64,000 bases of DNA from Lachnospiraceae bacterium (GTDB lineage: Bacteria; Bacillota; Clostridia; Lachnospirales; Lachnospiraceae), in assembly GCA_009780115.1 (NCBI GenBank), contig WRAQ01000008.1, positions 1 to 64,000 on the forward strand. The letters are read 5' to 3'. The position numbers and the translations under genes are program-made. Positions 1 through 8,669 of this stretch are shown piece after piece. Positions within the stretch are counted from its first letter, which is position 1, and each line of letters opens with the position of its first letter. The notes beneath the pieces were generated by a model. That model was not told the DNA's origin. It did not search any database and worked only from the letters and a program-made list of their open reading frames with translations.

Positions 1-689
1 AACAGCCGCCGGAAGTTATTGAAGCGGCCCGCCTGCATATAGATGAAACCCCGGATGTTTCGCATAAAGAGACTATTCCCCCGATAATAACTATGTTAAA
101 GAAAATTGATGTTCTTAATGTAGATAATGCTTTGGCCGGCATGGGCGGGCTTTATGATGAATACGAAAAGTCTGTCCGGCTGACTGCCCGCTTATTACCG
201 GATTCGATTATCAAAATGGATGGCTATCTTGCGGATGGGGATATCGTAGGCTTAAAAACCGAAGTGCATGGGATAAGAGGTGTTTTTTATAATATCGGGG
301 CCTCGGCGATTGGTAATCTTGCAGCAAAAATCGAAAAAGCAGCTTCGGATGGCCGGAACGAATTTTGTTATGAAAATTATCCGGTATTAAAAGAGTTACT
401 GTTAAGCTTCCTTAACCAGCTTAACAAAGTAGTTAATTCTATTTCAGCGGCGGAAAAAGAAATGATTAATAAAGATGTATTGGCAGCGGCAATAAATGCT
501 GCGAAAATTGCCGCCGAAGATTATGATGCAAATCAGGCAATTGAAGTTTTACAACCGCTTTTTGATAGCATATACTTTTTGGATATCGGCCAACTTTTTG
601 AAGAAATCGTCTATGACCTTGAAGAGTATAAATGCGAGGAAGCTACATCAAAAATAAATAAAATAGAAGAAGCATTATTGAGCATATGA
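1..689 (+). CDS. C-terminal part of a hybrid signalling protein with an HPt domain (partial)
   Basis: The reading frame is open from base 3 and continues off the left edge, so this is the 3' end of a larger gene, probably a hybrid histidine kinase (inferred); the internal ATG at 93 need not be a start. The visible protein is helical. It contains VHGIRGVFYNIGA, which fits the HPt phosphotransfer pattern H-x-L/I-[KR]-G-x3-x-[IL]-G-A; the histidine is the likely phosphorelay residue (residue 59 counted from the ATG at 93). A second helical stretch of about 70 residues follows and may be a degenerate HPt or linker. The gene abuts a convergent ferredoxin gene: its TGA ends at 689 and the neighbour's stop begins at 690. 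Confidence 0.7.
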   Translation, partial: QPPEVIEAARLHIDETPDVSHKETIPPIITMLKKIDVLNVDNALAGMGGLYDEYEKSVRLTARLLPDSIIKMDGYLADGDIVGLKTEVHGIRGVFYNIGASAIGNLAAKIEKAASDGRNEFCYENYPVLKELLLSFLNQLNKVVNSISAAEKEMINKDVLAAAINAAKIAAEDYDANQAIEVLQPLFDSIYFLDIGQLFEEIVYDLEEYKCEEATSKINKIEEALLSI

Positions 690-1475
690 CTATTTCCCCG
701 TTAATAATACCTCATCGTTTTTTCTTTTTAAATCGGCCGCTTTAATCCGCGGGTTACGGTACCGCCGCCGGGACTGGGTTTTGTCCCCGTATTCGATAGC
801 TTTCACCGGACACCAGCTAATACAAGCAACACAATGTTCGCAATGCTTCTTCCATACCGGTTTTCCGGCTTCCAGCCTGATATTTCTGACCGGACAGATA
901 TTTTCGCACAAACCGCAACCGGTACAGCCTTCACTTACAGTAAACTTATCATCTAAGCGCTCAATCTTTTTATATAAATTATTCATAATAAACGGCAATG
1001 CCCCTGCCGCTTGTTTTTCCGATTTTATTTCGGCAGCAATCTTGCGAAGTTGGGTATCGTTTTTATTAAGTAATGTTTCGCTGGCAACCGAATCGGCCGG
1101 GTTATATAAAAGAACATAATTGTCCGGCATTTTGATACCTTTGCCGTAATTAAGATTCAGCCCTTTGTTTTTCAAGGCCCTGTTCATCGCGGTAATGCTT
1201 CCATGCCCGACTCCGCCCATCGTAACAACAGAGAAAATATATGTATCCGGTTTAATTTCCAATTTCTCAACGAATGTCCGGACAGCACGGGGCAGATTCA
1301 AATAATAAGATGGAAATACAAACCCGACTTTGACCCCGTTACCGCCAACCGCCCCGGATGGCGCGGCCTCGGTTATTTGCGTAAGCGCTATATCAAGTTC
1401 TTGCGAAAGTTTCCTTGCTGCATATAGCGAATTACCAGTCCCGGAAAACCAGAAAATTGTTGATTGATTATTCAT
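690..1475 (-). CDS. EFR1-type flavodoxin/2[4Fe-4S] ferredoxin fusion
   Basis: This 261-residue electron-transfer protein has a flavodoxin-like N-terminal half followed by a bacterial ferredoxin domain. Residues 11-16 (SGTGNS) form the FMN phosphate loop. Two cluster motifs, C184/C187/C190/C194 and C212/C215/C218/C222, each fit CxxCxxCxxxCP and should bind two [4Fe-4S] clusters. It matches the layout of the EFR1 family common in anaerobic Firmicutes. A GGAGGAA ribosome binding site lies just upstream of the ATG. It is last in a minus-strand group with maf and a 25-residue microprotein, so the three are probably co-transcribed. The redox partner is not evident from the neighbourhood. Confidence 0.85.
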   Translation of the reverse strand: MNNQSTIFWFSGTGNSLYAARKLSQELDIALTQITEAAPSGAVGGNGVKVGFVFPSYYLNLPRAVRTFVEKLEIKPDTYIFSVVTMGGVGHGSITAMNRALKNKGLNLNYGKGIKMPDNYVLLYNPADSVASETLLNKNDTQLRKIAAEIKSEKQAAGALPFIMNNLYKKIERLDDKFTVSEGCTGCGLCENICPVRNIRLEAGKPVWKKHCEHCVACISWCPVKAIEYGDKTQSRRRYRNPRIKAADLKRKNDEVLLTGK

Positions 1476-1490
1476 ATTGATTCCTCCGCT

Positions 1491-1568
1491 CTATTGAAAT
1501 ACTGCGAATAGTAACACACTAGCACCTATAATTAATGCCCCAATTTTTCCGAACTTTTCATTTGCCAT
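1491..1568 (-). CDS. 25-residue predicted membrane microprotein overlapping maf
   Basis: A short frame with its own AGAGGA ribosome binding site starts inside the last codons of maf (11-bp overlap) and stops 15 bases before the EFR1 gene. The peptide starts MANEKFGK, continues as a run of about 16 hydrophobic residues (IGALIIGASVLLFAVF) and ends in Q. That is a charged N-terminus followed by one transmembrane helix. The tight coupling between two genes and the good ribosome binding site argue for translation. No function can be assigned from sequence. Confidence 0.5.
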   Translation of the reverse strand: MANEKFGKIGALIIGASVLLFAVFQ

Positions 1569-2121
1569 AATTTTCCTCTCGCCGCAGCTCTTTTGCCAAA
1601 CGGCAAACCGGAAGCCCCATAACATTATAAAAATCTCCGCAAATACTCTCTACCAGCGTTGCGCCAAGCCCTTGGATTCCATATCCTCCAGCCTTGTCCA
1701 GCGGTTCGCCGGTTGCGACATAAGCAGTGATTTCTTTAGCTGTAAGTTTCGTAAAACGCACCAAAGTTTCTTCTGAAAATACACTTTTACTATCCGGATT
1801 CAAAATCGCAACACCGGTAAAAACTTGATGCTCTCTGCCGGAAAGTGTCTTTAGCATTTCGCAAGCGTGAGCCTCATTTTCCGGTTTTTCAAAGATTTTG
1901 CCATCTAAAACCACAATCGTGTCCGCACCGATTATCGTATCGTGAGGGTGGAGTTTTTGCACCGCGCAGGCTTTTCGCAAAGCAAGGGTTTCCACGATTA
2001 TATTTGGGGGAGTCCCCGGTAAAAAATCTTCGCTTGTTGGAAGAATGACTACTTTAAAATCTGGTTGGATATATGATAATAGTTCGCGCCGCCTTGGCGA
2101 ACCGGAAGCTAAAATTAACAT
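1558..2121 (-). CDS. maf: Maf family nucleoside triphosphate pyrophosphatase
   Basis: Maf proteins hydrolyse non-canonical or modified nucleoside triphosphates (dTTP/UTP or methylated nucleotides) to monophosphates, acting in house-cleaning and linked to septation in Bacillus. The 187-residue length is normal for the family. The N-terminus shows the LASGSPRRREL substrate-binding loop (residues 4-14), followed by the IIGADTIV strand with its catalytic aspartate and by a KAGGYGIQG segment near the C-terminus. An AAAGGA ribosome binding site precedes the ATG. It is the first gene of the maf-microprotein-EFR1 group. Confidence 0.93.
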   Translation of the reverse strand: MLILASGSPRRRELLSYIQPDFKVVILPTSEDFLPGTPPNIIVETLALRKACAVQKLHPHDTIIGADTIVVLDGKIFEKPENEAHACEMLKTLSGREHQVFTGVAILNPDSKSVFSEETLVRFTKLTAKEITAYVATGEPLDKAGGYGIQGLGATLVESICGDFYNVMGLPVCRLAKELRREENYGK

Positions 2122-2303
2122 GATTTTCCTTTCGTTTAACTATAGCAATTATAGCAAACAAAGGTCTATGCTGTAAAGGAAGTAGTTTTAAAAACCTAAA
2201 AGCACTACTGTAATTGAAAATTTAGTTTAAAACAGTTGTCGTGATAATAAAATTTTTCTGTGTAATACTAATAGTGTTATCCATAAATCAAAGGAGGAAT
2301 TTT

Positions 2304-2444
2304 ATGTCCAAAGAAAATAAATTAGACCAGGAAAATGTTAGCAAAGAAAAATCAAACACGGAGTTAGCCAAAGAAAAGCAATCTTTGAATTTAGAGCCGG
2401 TTTATCCGGAGGGTGTAAAAAAACCAAAGATGACAATGAGGTAA
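2304..2444 (+). CDS. 46-residue charged small protein, unknown function
   Basis: The start was chosen at the ATG 6 bases after an AAAGGAGGAA ribosome binding site; the longer frame from 2241 has no comparable site. The product is very hydrophilic, rich in Lys, Glu, Asn and Ser, without a membrane segment. It ends in a short Pro/Lys-rich tail with the sequence VYPEGVKKPKMTMR. Nothing recognisable. It stands alone between the divergent maf group and the GH43 gene. The strong ribosome binding site supports a real gene, but its composition is also what random A-rich sequence would give. Confidence 0.45.
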   Translation: MSKENKLDQENVSKEKSNTELAKEKQSLNLEPVYPEGVKKPKMTMR

Positions 2445-2531
2445 AAGCATACTACACAAAAATAGTATTGAAAATATATTTTTGTTCCCGCATAATTAAA
2501 AAATAACTCTAAATAAATAAGAGGAAAAATT

Positions 2532-4025
2532 ATGCACACCACAACTTTTACAAACCCGGTTATTTGGGCGGATGTTCCCGACGTTTCAGTAATCCGCGTA
2601 GGTGAAGTTTTTTATATGACCAGTACTACGATGCACTTTAACCCCGGTTGCCCCATCATGAAATCTTATGACCTTGTTAATTGGGAAATTGTGAATTACG
2701 TTTATGATATCCTCGAAGAAGATGCCACAATGAATATGGCCGATGGCAAACATGCTTACGGCAAAGGTTCCTGGGCAAGCAGCCTGCGTTACCATGAAGG
2801 AATATTTTATGTGGCTTTTGCGGCTTGGAATACGGGGAAAACATATATATTTCAAACAGATGATATTGAAAGAGGCGAATGGCAGCGGGCGGTGCTTGAT
2901 TCTGTTTATCATGATATGTCATTATTATTTGATGATGGCAGAGTCTTTATGGTTTATGGCGGCGGAAACATTAGAGTTATTGAACTTACTGCGGATGCAA
3001 CCGCTATTAAGCCTGACGGGATGGACAAAATTTTAATTCCGAAAGAGATATCTTCAATCGGCGGCGAGGGGGGGCTTAACGCTGAAGGCTCACAATTCTT
3101 TAAAATCAATGGAAAATATTATCTTTTCGCTATTTCATGGCCAATTGGCAGAAGACGTATACAACTTTGTTTCCGCTCCGATAGCATTGACGGCGATTAT
3201 GAGGGCAGGGTAGTTTATGATGCCAATCTCACGCATAGGGACGACGGAATAGCGCAGGGTGCAATTATAGGCCTCGCGGATGGAAGTTGGTACGGTATGC
3301 TGTTCCAGGATAATGGGGCAGTCGGCAGGACGCCTGTGATAATGCCCGTAGCATTTGAAGACGGCTGGCCTGTATTCGGGGAAGCGAAAGGCGAAATACC
3401 CGTTCCTGTTTCTACAGAAAGAAAAATTAACCATAATATTTGGCTTTCCGATAATTTTGACGAAGAAAAACCAGGCCTTCAATGGCAATGGAATCATAAT
3501 CCTGTTAATACACACTGGTCATTGACTGAAAGGCCGGGTTTTTTGCGAATTAAAACCGCGTTATTGTGTGATAACATAACGAAAGCCCGCAATACTTTAA
3601 CCCAGCGTACTTTCGCACCCGAATGTACGGGTGAAACGAAAATGGACGTTTCTGAAATGAAAAACGGTGACACGGCCGGATTTGCCGCTTTTCAATATAA
3701 TTATGGGTTCGCCGGGGTACGGATGGCAAACAATCAAAAACAGATAATCATGGTTAACCGCGGCGGTGAAGATGAAGTGTTAACCGAAAGTATTCCGCTT
3801 AAACAAACAGAAATATATTTTAGAATAAAATGCGATTTCTCAAACGGTATTGATATAGCTTATTTCTACTACAGCCTTAACGGTGAAGAATGGATTTTGG
3901 CAGGGACACCGCTCAATATGAAATATACGTTAGAGCATTTCGTGGGTTATCGATTCGCGCTTTTTAATTATGCCGCAACAGAAATAGGCGGGTATGTTGA
4001 TTTTGATTATTTTAAAATTTCATGA
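2532..4025 (+). CDS. Glycoside hydrolase family 43 (beta-xylosidase / alpha-L-arabinofuranosidase type)
   Basis: This 497-residue protein has a five-bladed GH43 propeller (about residues 5-300) followed by a concanavalin-like beta-sandwich (about 310-497), the usual layout of GH43 xylosidases and arabinofuranosidases that trim xylan side chains. The three acidic catalytic positions can be placed: D17 in PDVSVIRVG (base), D128 in HDMSLLF (pKa modulator) and E185 in NAEGSQFF (acid). No signal peptide is seen, so it probably acts on imported oligosaccharides in the cytoplasm. The ribosome binding site is AGAGGAAA. No sugar transporter is adjacent; the ABC locus starts about 4.6 kb downstream. 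The exact substrate is not decidable from sequence. Confidence 0.85.
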   Translation: MHTTTFTNPVIWADVPDVSVIRVGEVFYMTSTTMHFNPGCPIMKSYDLVNWEIVNYVYDILEEDATMNMADGKHAYGKGSWASSLRYHEGIFYVAFAAWNTGKTYIFQTDDIERGEWQRAVLDSVYHDMSLLFDDGRVFMVYGGGNIRVIELTADATAIKPDGMDKILIPKEISSIGGEGGLNAEGSQFFKINGKYYLFAISWPIGRRRIQLCFRSDSIDGDYEGRVVYDANLTHRDDGIAQGAIIGLADGSWYGMLFQDNGAVGRTPVIMPVAFEDGWPVFGEAKGEIPVPVSTERKINHNIWLSDNFDEEKPGLQWQWNHNPVNTHWSLTERPGFLRIKTALLCDNITKARNTLTQRTFAPECTGETKMDVSEMKNGDTAGFAAFQYNYGFAGVRMANNQKQIIMVNRGGEDEVLTESIPLKQTEIYFRIKCDFSNGIDIAYFYYSLNGEEWILAGTPLNMKYTLEHFVGYRFALFNYAATEIGGYVDFDYFKIS

Positions 4026-4035
4026 TGTAACATCT

Positions 4036-4817
4036 TTATATAAGCTTATCAACCAAATCAAGGAGCATTATAACATCATTTTCAGTGACATTTTCACGTA
4101 ACCTTGCGCCGGCAAGAACCGGCAGCCATTCAAGGATGCTTTGCTTATTGATATTTGCTTTGCCGCAATAAATATCAAGATAAATTTCGGCGATATCTTT
4201 GCGGTATAATAGAGGCAGACATCAGCGATTATGCTGCCGCTGCTTGCATCTACCCAATCGATAATTTTAAGGCCATCGGAACATTGCATTATATTTAGGA
4301 TATGAAAATCACCATGGCATAATTTATCATCTTTAGGCAGCTTAACTAACCGGGTTAATAATTTTTGTTTTTGTTCAGCAGTTAAATATGGTGCAGAATC
4401 AATTTTATTTTCTAATTTACTTATTTGGCTTGGAAAGCCATTTGCATGAATTTTGTGTATTTCAATTTGCAAATCAACGGAAAGGCTCAAATATTCATAA
4501 GCTTTTTCCATGTTTTCGAGTAACATCTCGCCAACCGGCTTACCTTGAATATACTCCATTATTATCGCGCATCTTCCGTCTACGTCAGTCACATCATAAA
4601 CTAAAGGTACAGGAAGCCCGGCTCGTTGAGCTTTTTTCTGCAAATCCGCTTCACATCGTGCCTCGTCTTCCATATAATTATTTTTGTAAATTTTAAAGGC
4701 CTTATTTTCATAAAGATAGATATCGGCCTGCGCCCCGCTGCCGATTAAAGTCATTTTATTTATATTCACATTTATACCCATGTAGTTCATACTATGATTA
4801 TTCGCTATCAATGTCAA
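4036..4817 (-). pseudogene. Aminoglycoside phosphotransferase-like kinase, frameshifted near the C-terminus
   Basis: The first roughly 200 residues follow the APH/choline-kinase fold: an N-lobe with GSGAQADIYLY, the lysine in AFKIYK, the hinge IIMEYIQGKPVG, the catalytic loop LCHGDFHILNIM and the metal-binding KIIDWVDAS. After IIADVC the frame degenerates. The expected family tail, with LLYRKDIAEIYLDIYCGKA and ending DLVDKLI, is present in another frame and stops at 4036, whereas the open frame runs to 4068 as nonsense. A small deletion near 4205-4220 explains this. Such kinases phosphorylate small alcohols or aminoglycosides; the substrate here is unknown. The core active site is intact, so residual function cannot be excluded. 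Confidence 0.65.
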
Positions 4818-4840
4818 GCTGACCCGTATAAAAGATAAAA

Positions 4841-4880
4841 CAGGCTTGCCGTGAACAGTAAATAAAACAGTTTACAGTTC
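4841..4880 (-). repeat. Partial copy of the GTTACTGTTCAC repeat
   Basis: Read on the minus strand this contains TTTACTGTTCACGGCAAGCC, which closely matches one end of the element upstream of acpP (30734-30765). The segment itself forms a 10-bp imperfect hairpin (GAACAGTAAA / TTTACAGTTC). It lies between the divergent phosphotransferase and pgeF genes. Confidence 0.4.
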
Positions 4881-4948
4881 GGAAAATTCCTTATATGCTT
4901 ATTGTGGGGGATAAAAAAGAAGTATATAATATGAAAAGGAAGAACTAA

Positions 4949-5797
4949 ATGACCCTTATTAAAAACGATATTTACCCCAACCTCGAATATTTCACGGCCG
5001 ATAATATTCATTCGGATAAAATCACAGCGATATTTACAACCCGGAATGGCGGGGCCAGCGGAAAAACAGCGGAAACGGAGTTTTTACATAGCTTAAATTT
5101 ACAAATTAATTCTTCTGATGACGATTATCAAAATATCGCGGAAAATTATCGCATTATCGCCGGGTCGCAAGGGTTCAAAGCAGAAAATGTGATGAAAGTT
5201 CATCAGATTCATACTGATGAAATTATAGTCGTGGATAGTAATATTAGCAACAAAGGTTTAGCACAAAACCAAAACTCAATCAGCAATCATTTAGGCGAAG
5301 CTGATGCCCTTGTTACAAATATCAAAGATATTTTGCTTTCGGTCCGGGTTGCTGATTGTGTACCGATTTTACTTTATGATAATGCAAACGGGGCTATTGC
5401 GGCAATTCACGCTGGCTGGCAAGGGACTTTCCGGCAAATTGGGGCAAAAACCGTAAGGCGGATGGGCGAACTATATGGCACAAAACCGAACCAAACCCGC
5501 GCCGCAATCGGCCCGGCGGCCGGTATTTGTTGTTATGAAGTTGATTTAGATTTTTATGAAAAGTTTCAACAAAAATATGGTGAAAAAATAAACCGGTTTT
5601 TCTGTATCGAAAAGAGTAAAAAACCATTTTGTGATTTAAAAAAGATGAATAAAGCGTTTTTGTTGGAAGCGGGGATACCCGAAACAAATATCGAAGTATC
5701 GGAACTATGCACAATAGATAATCCGGGGCTGTTTTATTCCCATCGGCGAAACGGGGTAAAACGCGGGACAATGGCGGCATTCATTGGGATGAAATAA
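4949..5797 (+). CDS. pgeF: Peptidoglycan editing factor PgeF (YfiH / polyphenol oxidase family)
   Basis: This is a cytoplasmic Cu/Zn-dependent family related to purine nucleoside phosphorylase/laccase-domain proteins; in other bacteria it corrects peptidoglycan composition. The 282-residue length is usual. The metal and catalytic residues are in place: H85 (KVHQIH), C137 (VRVADCVPI) and H154 (IHAGWQGT). The later GPAAGICCYEVD and FYSHRRNG motifs are also typical. An AAAGGAAG ribosome binding site precedes the ATG. It sits alone, transcribed toward the PFL gene. Confidence 0.92.
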   Translation: MTLIKNDIYPNLEYFTADNIHSDKITAIFTTRNGGASGKTAETEFLHSLNLQINSSDDDYQNIAENYRIIAGSQGFKAENVMKVHQIHTDEIIVVDSNISNKGLAQNQNSISNHLGEADALVTNIKDILLSVRVADCVPILLYDNANGAIAAIHAGWQGTFRQIGAKTVRRMGELYGTKPNQTRAAIGPAAGICCYEVDLDFYEKFQQKYGEKINRFFCIEKSKKPFCDLKKMNKAFLLEAGIPETNIEVSELCTIDNPGLFYSHRRNGVKRGTMAAFIGMK

Positions 5798-5798
5798 T

Positions 5799-5836
5799 TT
5801 TTTGATATTGACATTTATATCAAAAAGAAAGATAAT
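5799..5836 (+). promoter_or_regulatory. SigA-type promoter with a -35 box inside a 10-bp inverted repeat
   Basis: TTGACA at 5808-5813 is followed by a 17-base spacer and GATAAT at 5831-5836, in front of the PFL gene at 5858. The -35 box begins inside the left arm and extends into the loop of a perfect inverted repeat, TTTTTGATAT (5799-5808) and ATATCAAAAA (5817-5826). That arrangement is what a repressor operator would look like; no repressor is identified. Confidence 0.6.
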
Positions 5837-5857
5837 GAAAATTACAGGAGATACAAC

Positions 5858-7222
5858 ATGATTAATTTCTACGAAGTAAACGAAACTAACCAAATGATTG
5901 AGAAAGAAAATCTTGATGTCCGCACGATTACAATGGGGATTAGTTTGCTGGATGTGATTGATTCAAATCTTGATTCTTTGAATCAAAAAATATATGACAA
6001 AATTTATAATGCCGCAAAAAATCTGGTCGCGGTTGGTGATGATATCAGCCGCGAGTTTGGGATACCGATTGTCAACAAGCGTATTTCGATAACCCCTATT
6101 TCTCTGATTGGCGGTTCAGCTTGTAAGTCTCCGGATGATTTTATTACGATTGCAAAAACGCTGGACAAAGTCGCCCATGATGTTGGCGTTAATTTCATCG
6201 GCGGTTATTCCGCCCTTGTCGCCAAAGGCCAAACCCCGGCTGATGAAATGCTGATTAATTCAATCCCGAAAGCCCTAAAAGAAACCGGACGGGTTTGCGC
6301 TTCGGTTAACCTCGGTTCAACGAAAACGGGGATAAATATGGATGCTGTTAAAATGATGGGCGATATTATAATAGAAACAGCAGCTTTAACCAAAGATAAC
6401 GATTCAATCGGCGGCGCCAAACTGGTGGTATTCTGCAATGCCCCCGACGACAACCCCTTTATGGCGGGGGCGTTTCACGGGGTGACGGAAACCGATACCG
6501 TTATCAATGTCGGGGTCAGCGGCCCCGGGGTGGTAAAGACTGCCATAAGCAAAGTACGAGGCGAAAGTTTTGAAGTGCTTTGTGAAACAATCAAAAAAAC
6601 CGCGTTCAAAGTAACCCGGGTCGGCCAGTTAGTCGCCAAAGAAGCTTCCCTCCGGTTAAATGTACCATTTGGGATTGTTGATTTGTCACTTGCGCCAACC
6701 CCGGCGGTAGGTGACAGTGTTGCTGATATCTTGTGCGAAATCGGCCTTGAATATGTCGGGGCGCCGGGTACGACTGCCGCTCTTGCCCTGCTAAATGACC
6801 AAGTCAAAAAAGGCGGGGTGATGGCTTCGTCTTATGTTGGCGGTTTAAGCGGGGCCTTTATCCCCGTCAGCGAAGATCAAGGCATGATTGATGCAGTTAT
6901 TGCCGGGGCGCTGACTTTAGAAAAGCTCGAAGCAATGACCTGTGTCTGCTCGGTTGGCCTTGATATGATTGCCATCCCCGGTGATACGAAAGCCTCATCG
7001 ATATCCGGTATCATCGCCGATGAAATGGCCATCGGAATGATTAACCAGAAAACAACCGCTGTCCGGATTATCCCCGTCAACGGTAAAAAAGTCGGTGACG
7101 TTGCGGAGTTCGGCGGCCTGCTTGGATATGCCCCGATTATGCCCGTTAACCCCTTTGGCTGCGACGATTTCATCAATCGCGGCGGCCGGATTCCGGCACC
7201 GATACATAGCTTCAAGAATTAA
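5858..7222 (+). CDS. PFL family protein (UPF0210 / DUF711)
   Basis: This 454-residue protein belongs to the conserved UPF0210 family, which has structural similarity to pyruvate formate-lyase-like barrels but no established activity. Recognisable are the N-terminal [16 protein letters not shown], the Ala/Gly-rich body with [12 protein letters not shown] and [19 protein letters not shown], and the C-terminal [14 protein letters not shown]. The ribosome binding site is CAGGAG. In many Firmicutes it follows an ACT-domain gene (UPF0237), which is absent here. It has its own promoter and is followed by a long nested hairpin. Confidence 0.9.
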   Translation: MINFYEVNETNQMIEKENLDVRTITMGISLLDVIDSNLDSLNQKIYDKIYNAAKNLVAVGDDISREFGIPIVNKRISITPISLIGGSACKSPDDFITIAKTLDKVAHDVGVNFIGGYSALVAKGQTPADEMLINSIPKALKETGRVCASVNLGSTKTGINMDAVKMMGDIIIETAALTKDNDSIGGAKLVVFCNAPDDNPFMAGAFHGVTETDTVINVGVSGPGVVKTAISKVRGESFEVLCETIKKTAFKVTRVGQLVAKEASLRLNVPFGIVDLSLAPTPAVGDSVADILCEIGLEYVGAPGTTAALALLNDQVKKGGVMASSYVGGLSGAFIPVSEDQGMIDAVIAGALTLEKLEAMTCVCSVGLDMIAIPGDTKASSISGIIADEMAIGMINQKTTAVRIIPVNGKKVGDVAEFGGLLGYAPIMPVNPFGCDDFINRGGRIPAPIHSFKN

Positions 7223-7233
7223 AATGCTTAGTC

Positions 7234-7369
7234 GTGAGTGATCTTCTGACTTCGCAAACAGACCCTTGAAAAACGTCGTTACTTAGACGATGTTTTTATC
7301 GTCTTATGTAACGCAACGTTTTTATCGGAGCGAAAGCGTGTCTGTGGCCGAAGTGCAGAGAGGTCACAC
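7234..7369 (+). ncRNA. Long nested stem-loop element (candidate structured RNA or MITE)
   Basis: Arms of this 136-base stretch pair repeatedly around one axis. From outside in: GTGAGTGATCTTCTG with CAGAGAGGTCACAC (imperfect), ACTTCG 7249-7254 with CGAAGT 7349-7354, ACAGAC 7258-7263 with GTCTGT 7340-7345, AAAAACG 7269-7275 with CGTTTTT 7317-7323, CGTTAC 7277-7282 with GTAACG 7308-7313, and AGACGAT 7285-7291 with ATCGTCT 7298-7304. The loop is GTTTTT. No U-run follows the outer stem, so it is not a plain terminator. It lies between the PFL and aldo/keto reductase genes. Confidence 0.5.
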
Positions 7370-7418
7370 GCGGATAAATAATTATAGTATATTTATACAA
7401 AATTGTAGGAGGGACACC

Positions 7419-8555
7419 ATGCAATACCGCGAACTAGGAAAAACAGGCAAAAAAGTCAGTGCAATCGGCCTTGGGTGCGAATACCTTGATTTCAAACCCT
7501 ATGAACAAGTCAAGGAAACAATTGATATCGCCTTAGAAAACGAAATCAACCTCTTTGATATCTTTATGCCGGGTACCGAAGTAAGAGAGTTCATCGCCAA
7601 AGCGTTTGGTACCAAACGCAAGGACATTATGATTCAAGGCCATATCGGGGCGACCAATGTCAAACAGCAGTATGACATCAGCCGTGATATGCCCACCGTA
7701 AAAAAGTTTTTCGAAGAACTACTTCGCCTTTATGGTTATATCGATTTTGGGATGCTGTTTTTTATTGATTCCGAAGATGATTACAAAAATGTTTTTGAAA
7801 CCGAATTTGCAACCTATGCCGAACAACTTAAGAAGAACGGCGATATTCACCATATCGGTTTTAGCTCCCACAATCCGCAAACAGCTATCAAAGCAATCGA
7901 AACCGGTTTGCCGGAGATGATGATGTTTAGTATCAACCCGGCTTTTGATATGCTCCCTTATGAAGATTATGTTTTTGATTATATGGATACCGGGATGGGC
8001 GCCGATATGTTCCGTGGCATTGACCCCAAACGGGCGGAATTATATAAGCTTTGTACAAAGAAACAAATCGGGATTACGGTTATGAAACCCTTTGGCGGCG
8101 GCAAGCTAATCAGCAAGGAACATTCACCTTATTCCGGGGCGATGACAGTTCCCCAGTGTTTGCATTATGGCTTAACCAGGCCGGCGGTTGCCAGTGTCCT
8201 TCCCGGAAGTAAAACGGCGGCGGAAATGCTTGATGTCCTGAATTATTTCAATCTTTCCGAAGCGGAAAAGGATTTTGCCGAAATTATTAAAGTCAAGAAA
8301 AATGATTTCCGGGGTAACTGTGTATATTGTAATCATTGTTTACCCTGCCCGGTAGAAATTGATATTGCAACGGTTAATAAATACCTTGATATCGCAAGGC
8401 TGGACAAGACAAACGTACCGCCTTCGATAGTTTCCCATTATCAAAGCCTTAAGAGTAACGGGAAAGATTGTATTAAATGCGGAAGCTGTGAGAAGAAATG
8501 CCCTTTTGATGTACCAATTATTAAAAATATGCAAGAAGCGGCAGAACTACTCTAA
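7419..8555 (+). CDS. Aldo/keto reductase with two C-terminal [4Fe-4S] motifs
   Basis: The start was set at the ATG preceded by TAGGAGGG; the upstream in-frame codons run through the structured element and are not protein-like. The 378-residue product begins MQYRELGKTGKKVSAIGLG, the classic aldo/keto reductase N-terminus, and has a TIM-barrel body to about residue 290. The tail carries two ferredoxin-type motifs, C301/C304/C307/C310 and C351/C354/C357/C361, typical of the clostridial Fe-S subgroup of NAD(P)H oxidoreductases. The substrate is unknown. It is transcribed alone. Confidence 0.88.
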   Translation: MQYRELGKTGKKVSAIGLGCEYLDFKPYEQVKETIDIALENEINLFDIFMPGTEVREFIAKAFGTKRKDIMIQGHIGATNVKQQYDISRDMPTVKKFFEELLRLYGYIDFGMLFFIDSEDDYKNVFETEFATYAEQLKKNGDIHHIGFSSHNPQTAIKAIETGLPEMMMFSINPAFDMLPYEDYVFDYMDTGMGADMFRGIDPKRAELYKLCTKKQIGITVMKPFGGGKLISKEHSPYSGAMTVPQCLHYGLTRPAVASVLPGSKTAAEMLDVLNYFNLSEAEKDFAEIIKVKKNDFRGNCVYCNHCLPCPVEIDIATVNKYLDIARLDKTNVPPSIVSHYQSLKSNGKDCIKCGSCEKKCPFDVPIIKNMQEAAELL

Positions 8556-8600
8556 GGAAACTATGAATATTTTCTTAATACTGCTTAAACAAATCTTAAT

Positions 8601-8629
8601 TTGAAAAGCGCATAGCCCTGTGATATAGT
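8601..8629 (+). promoter_or_regulatory. SigA-type promoter of the binding-lipoprotein locus
   Basis: TTGAAA at 8601-8606, a 17-base spacer and TATAGT at 8624-8629 lie 41 bases before the first lipoprotein start. No operator-like repeat is obvious. Confidence 0.55.
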
Positions 8630-8669
8630 TGAAAATAGAAAATATAACATACACAGGGAAGGGATATTT

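Noticed and set aside
6004..7215. Several minus-strand frames opposite the PFL gene
   Set aside because: They are shadows of a well-conserved plus-strand gene, with no ribosome binding sites or family features.
7290..7418. 43-codon N-terminal extension of the aldo/keto reductase
   Set aside because: It runs through the nested hairpin, has no ribosome binding site, and the family start MQYRELGKTG follows a strong site at 7419.
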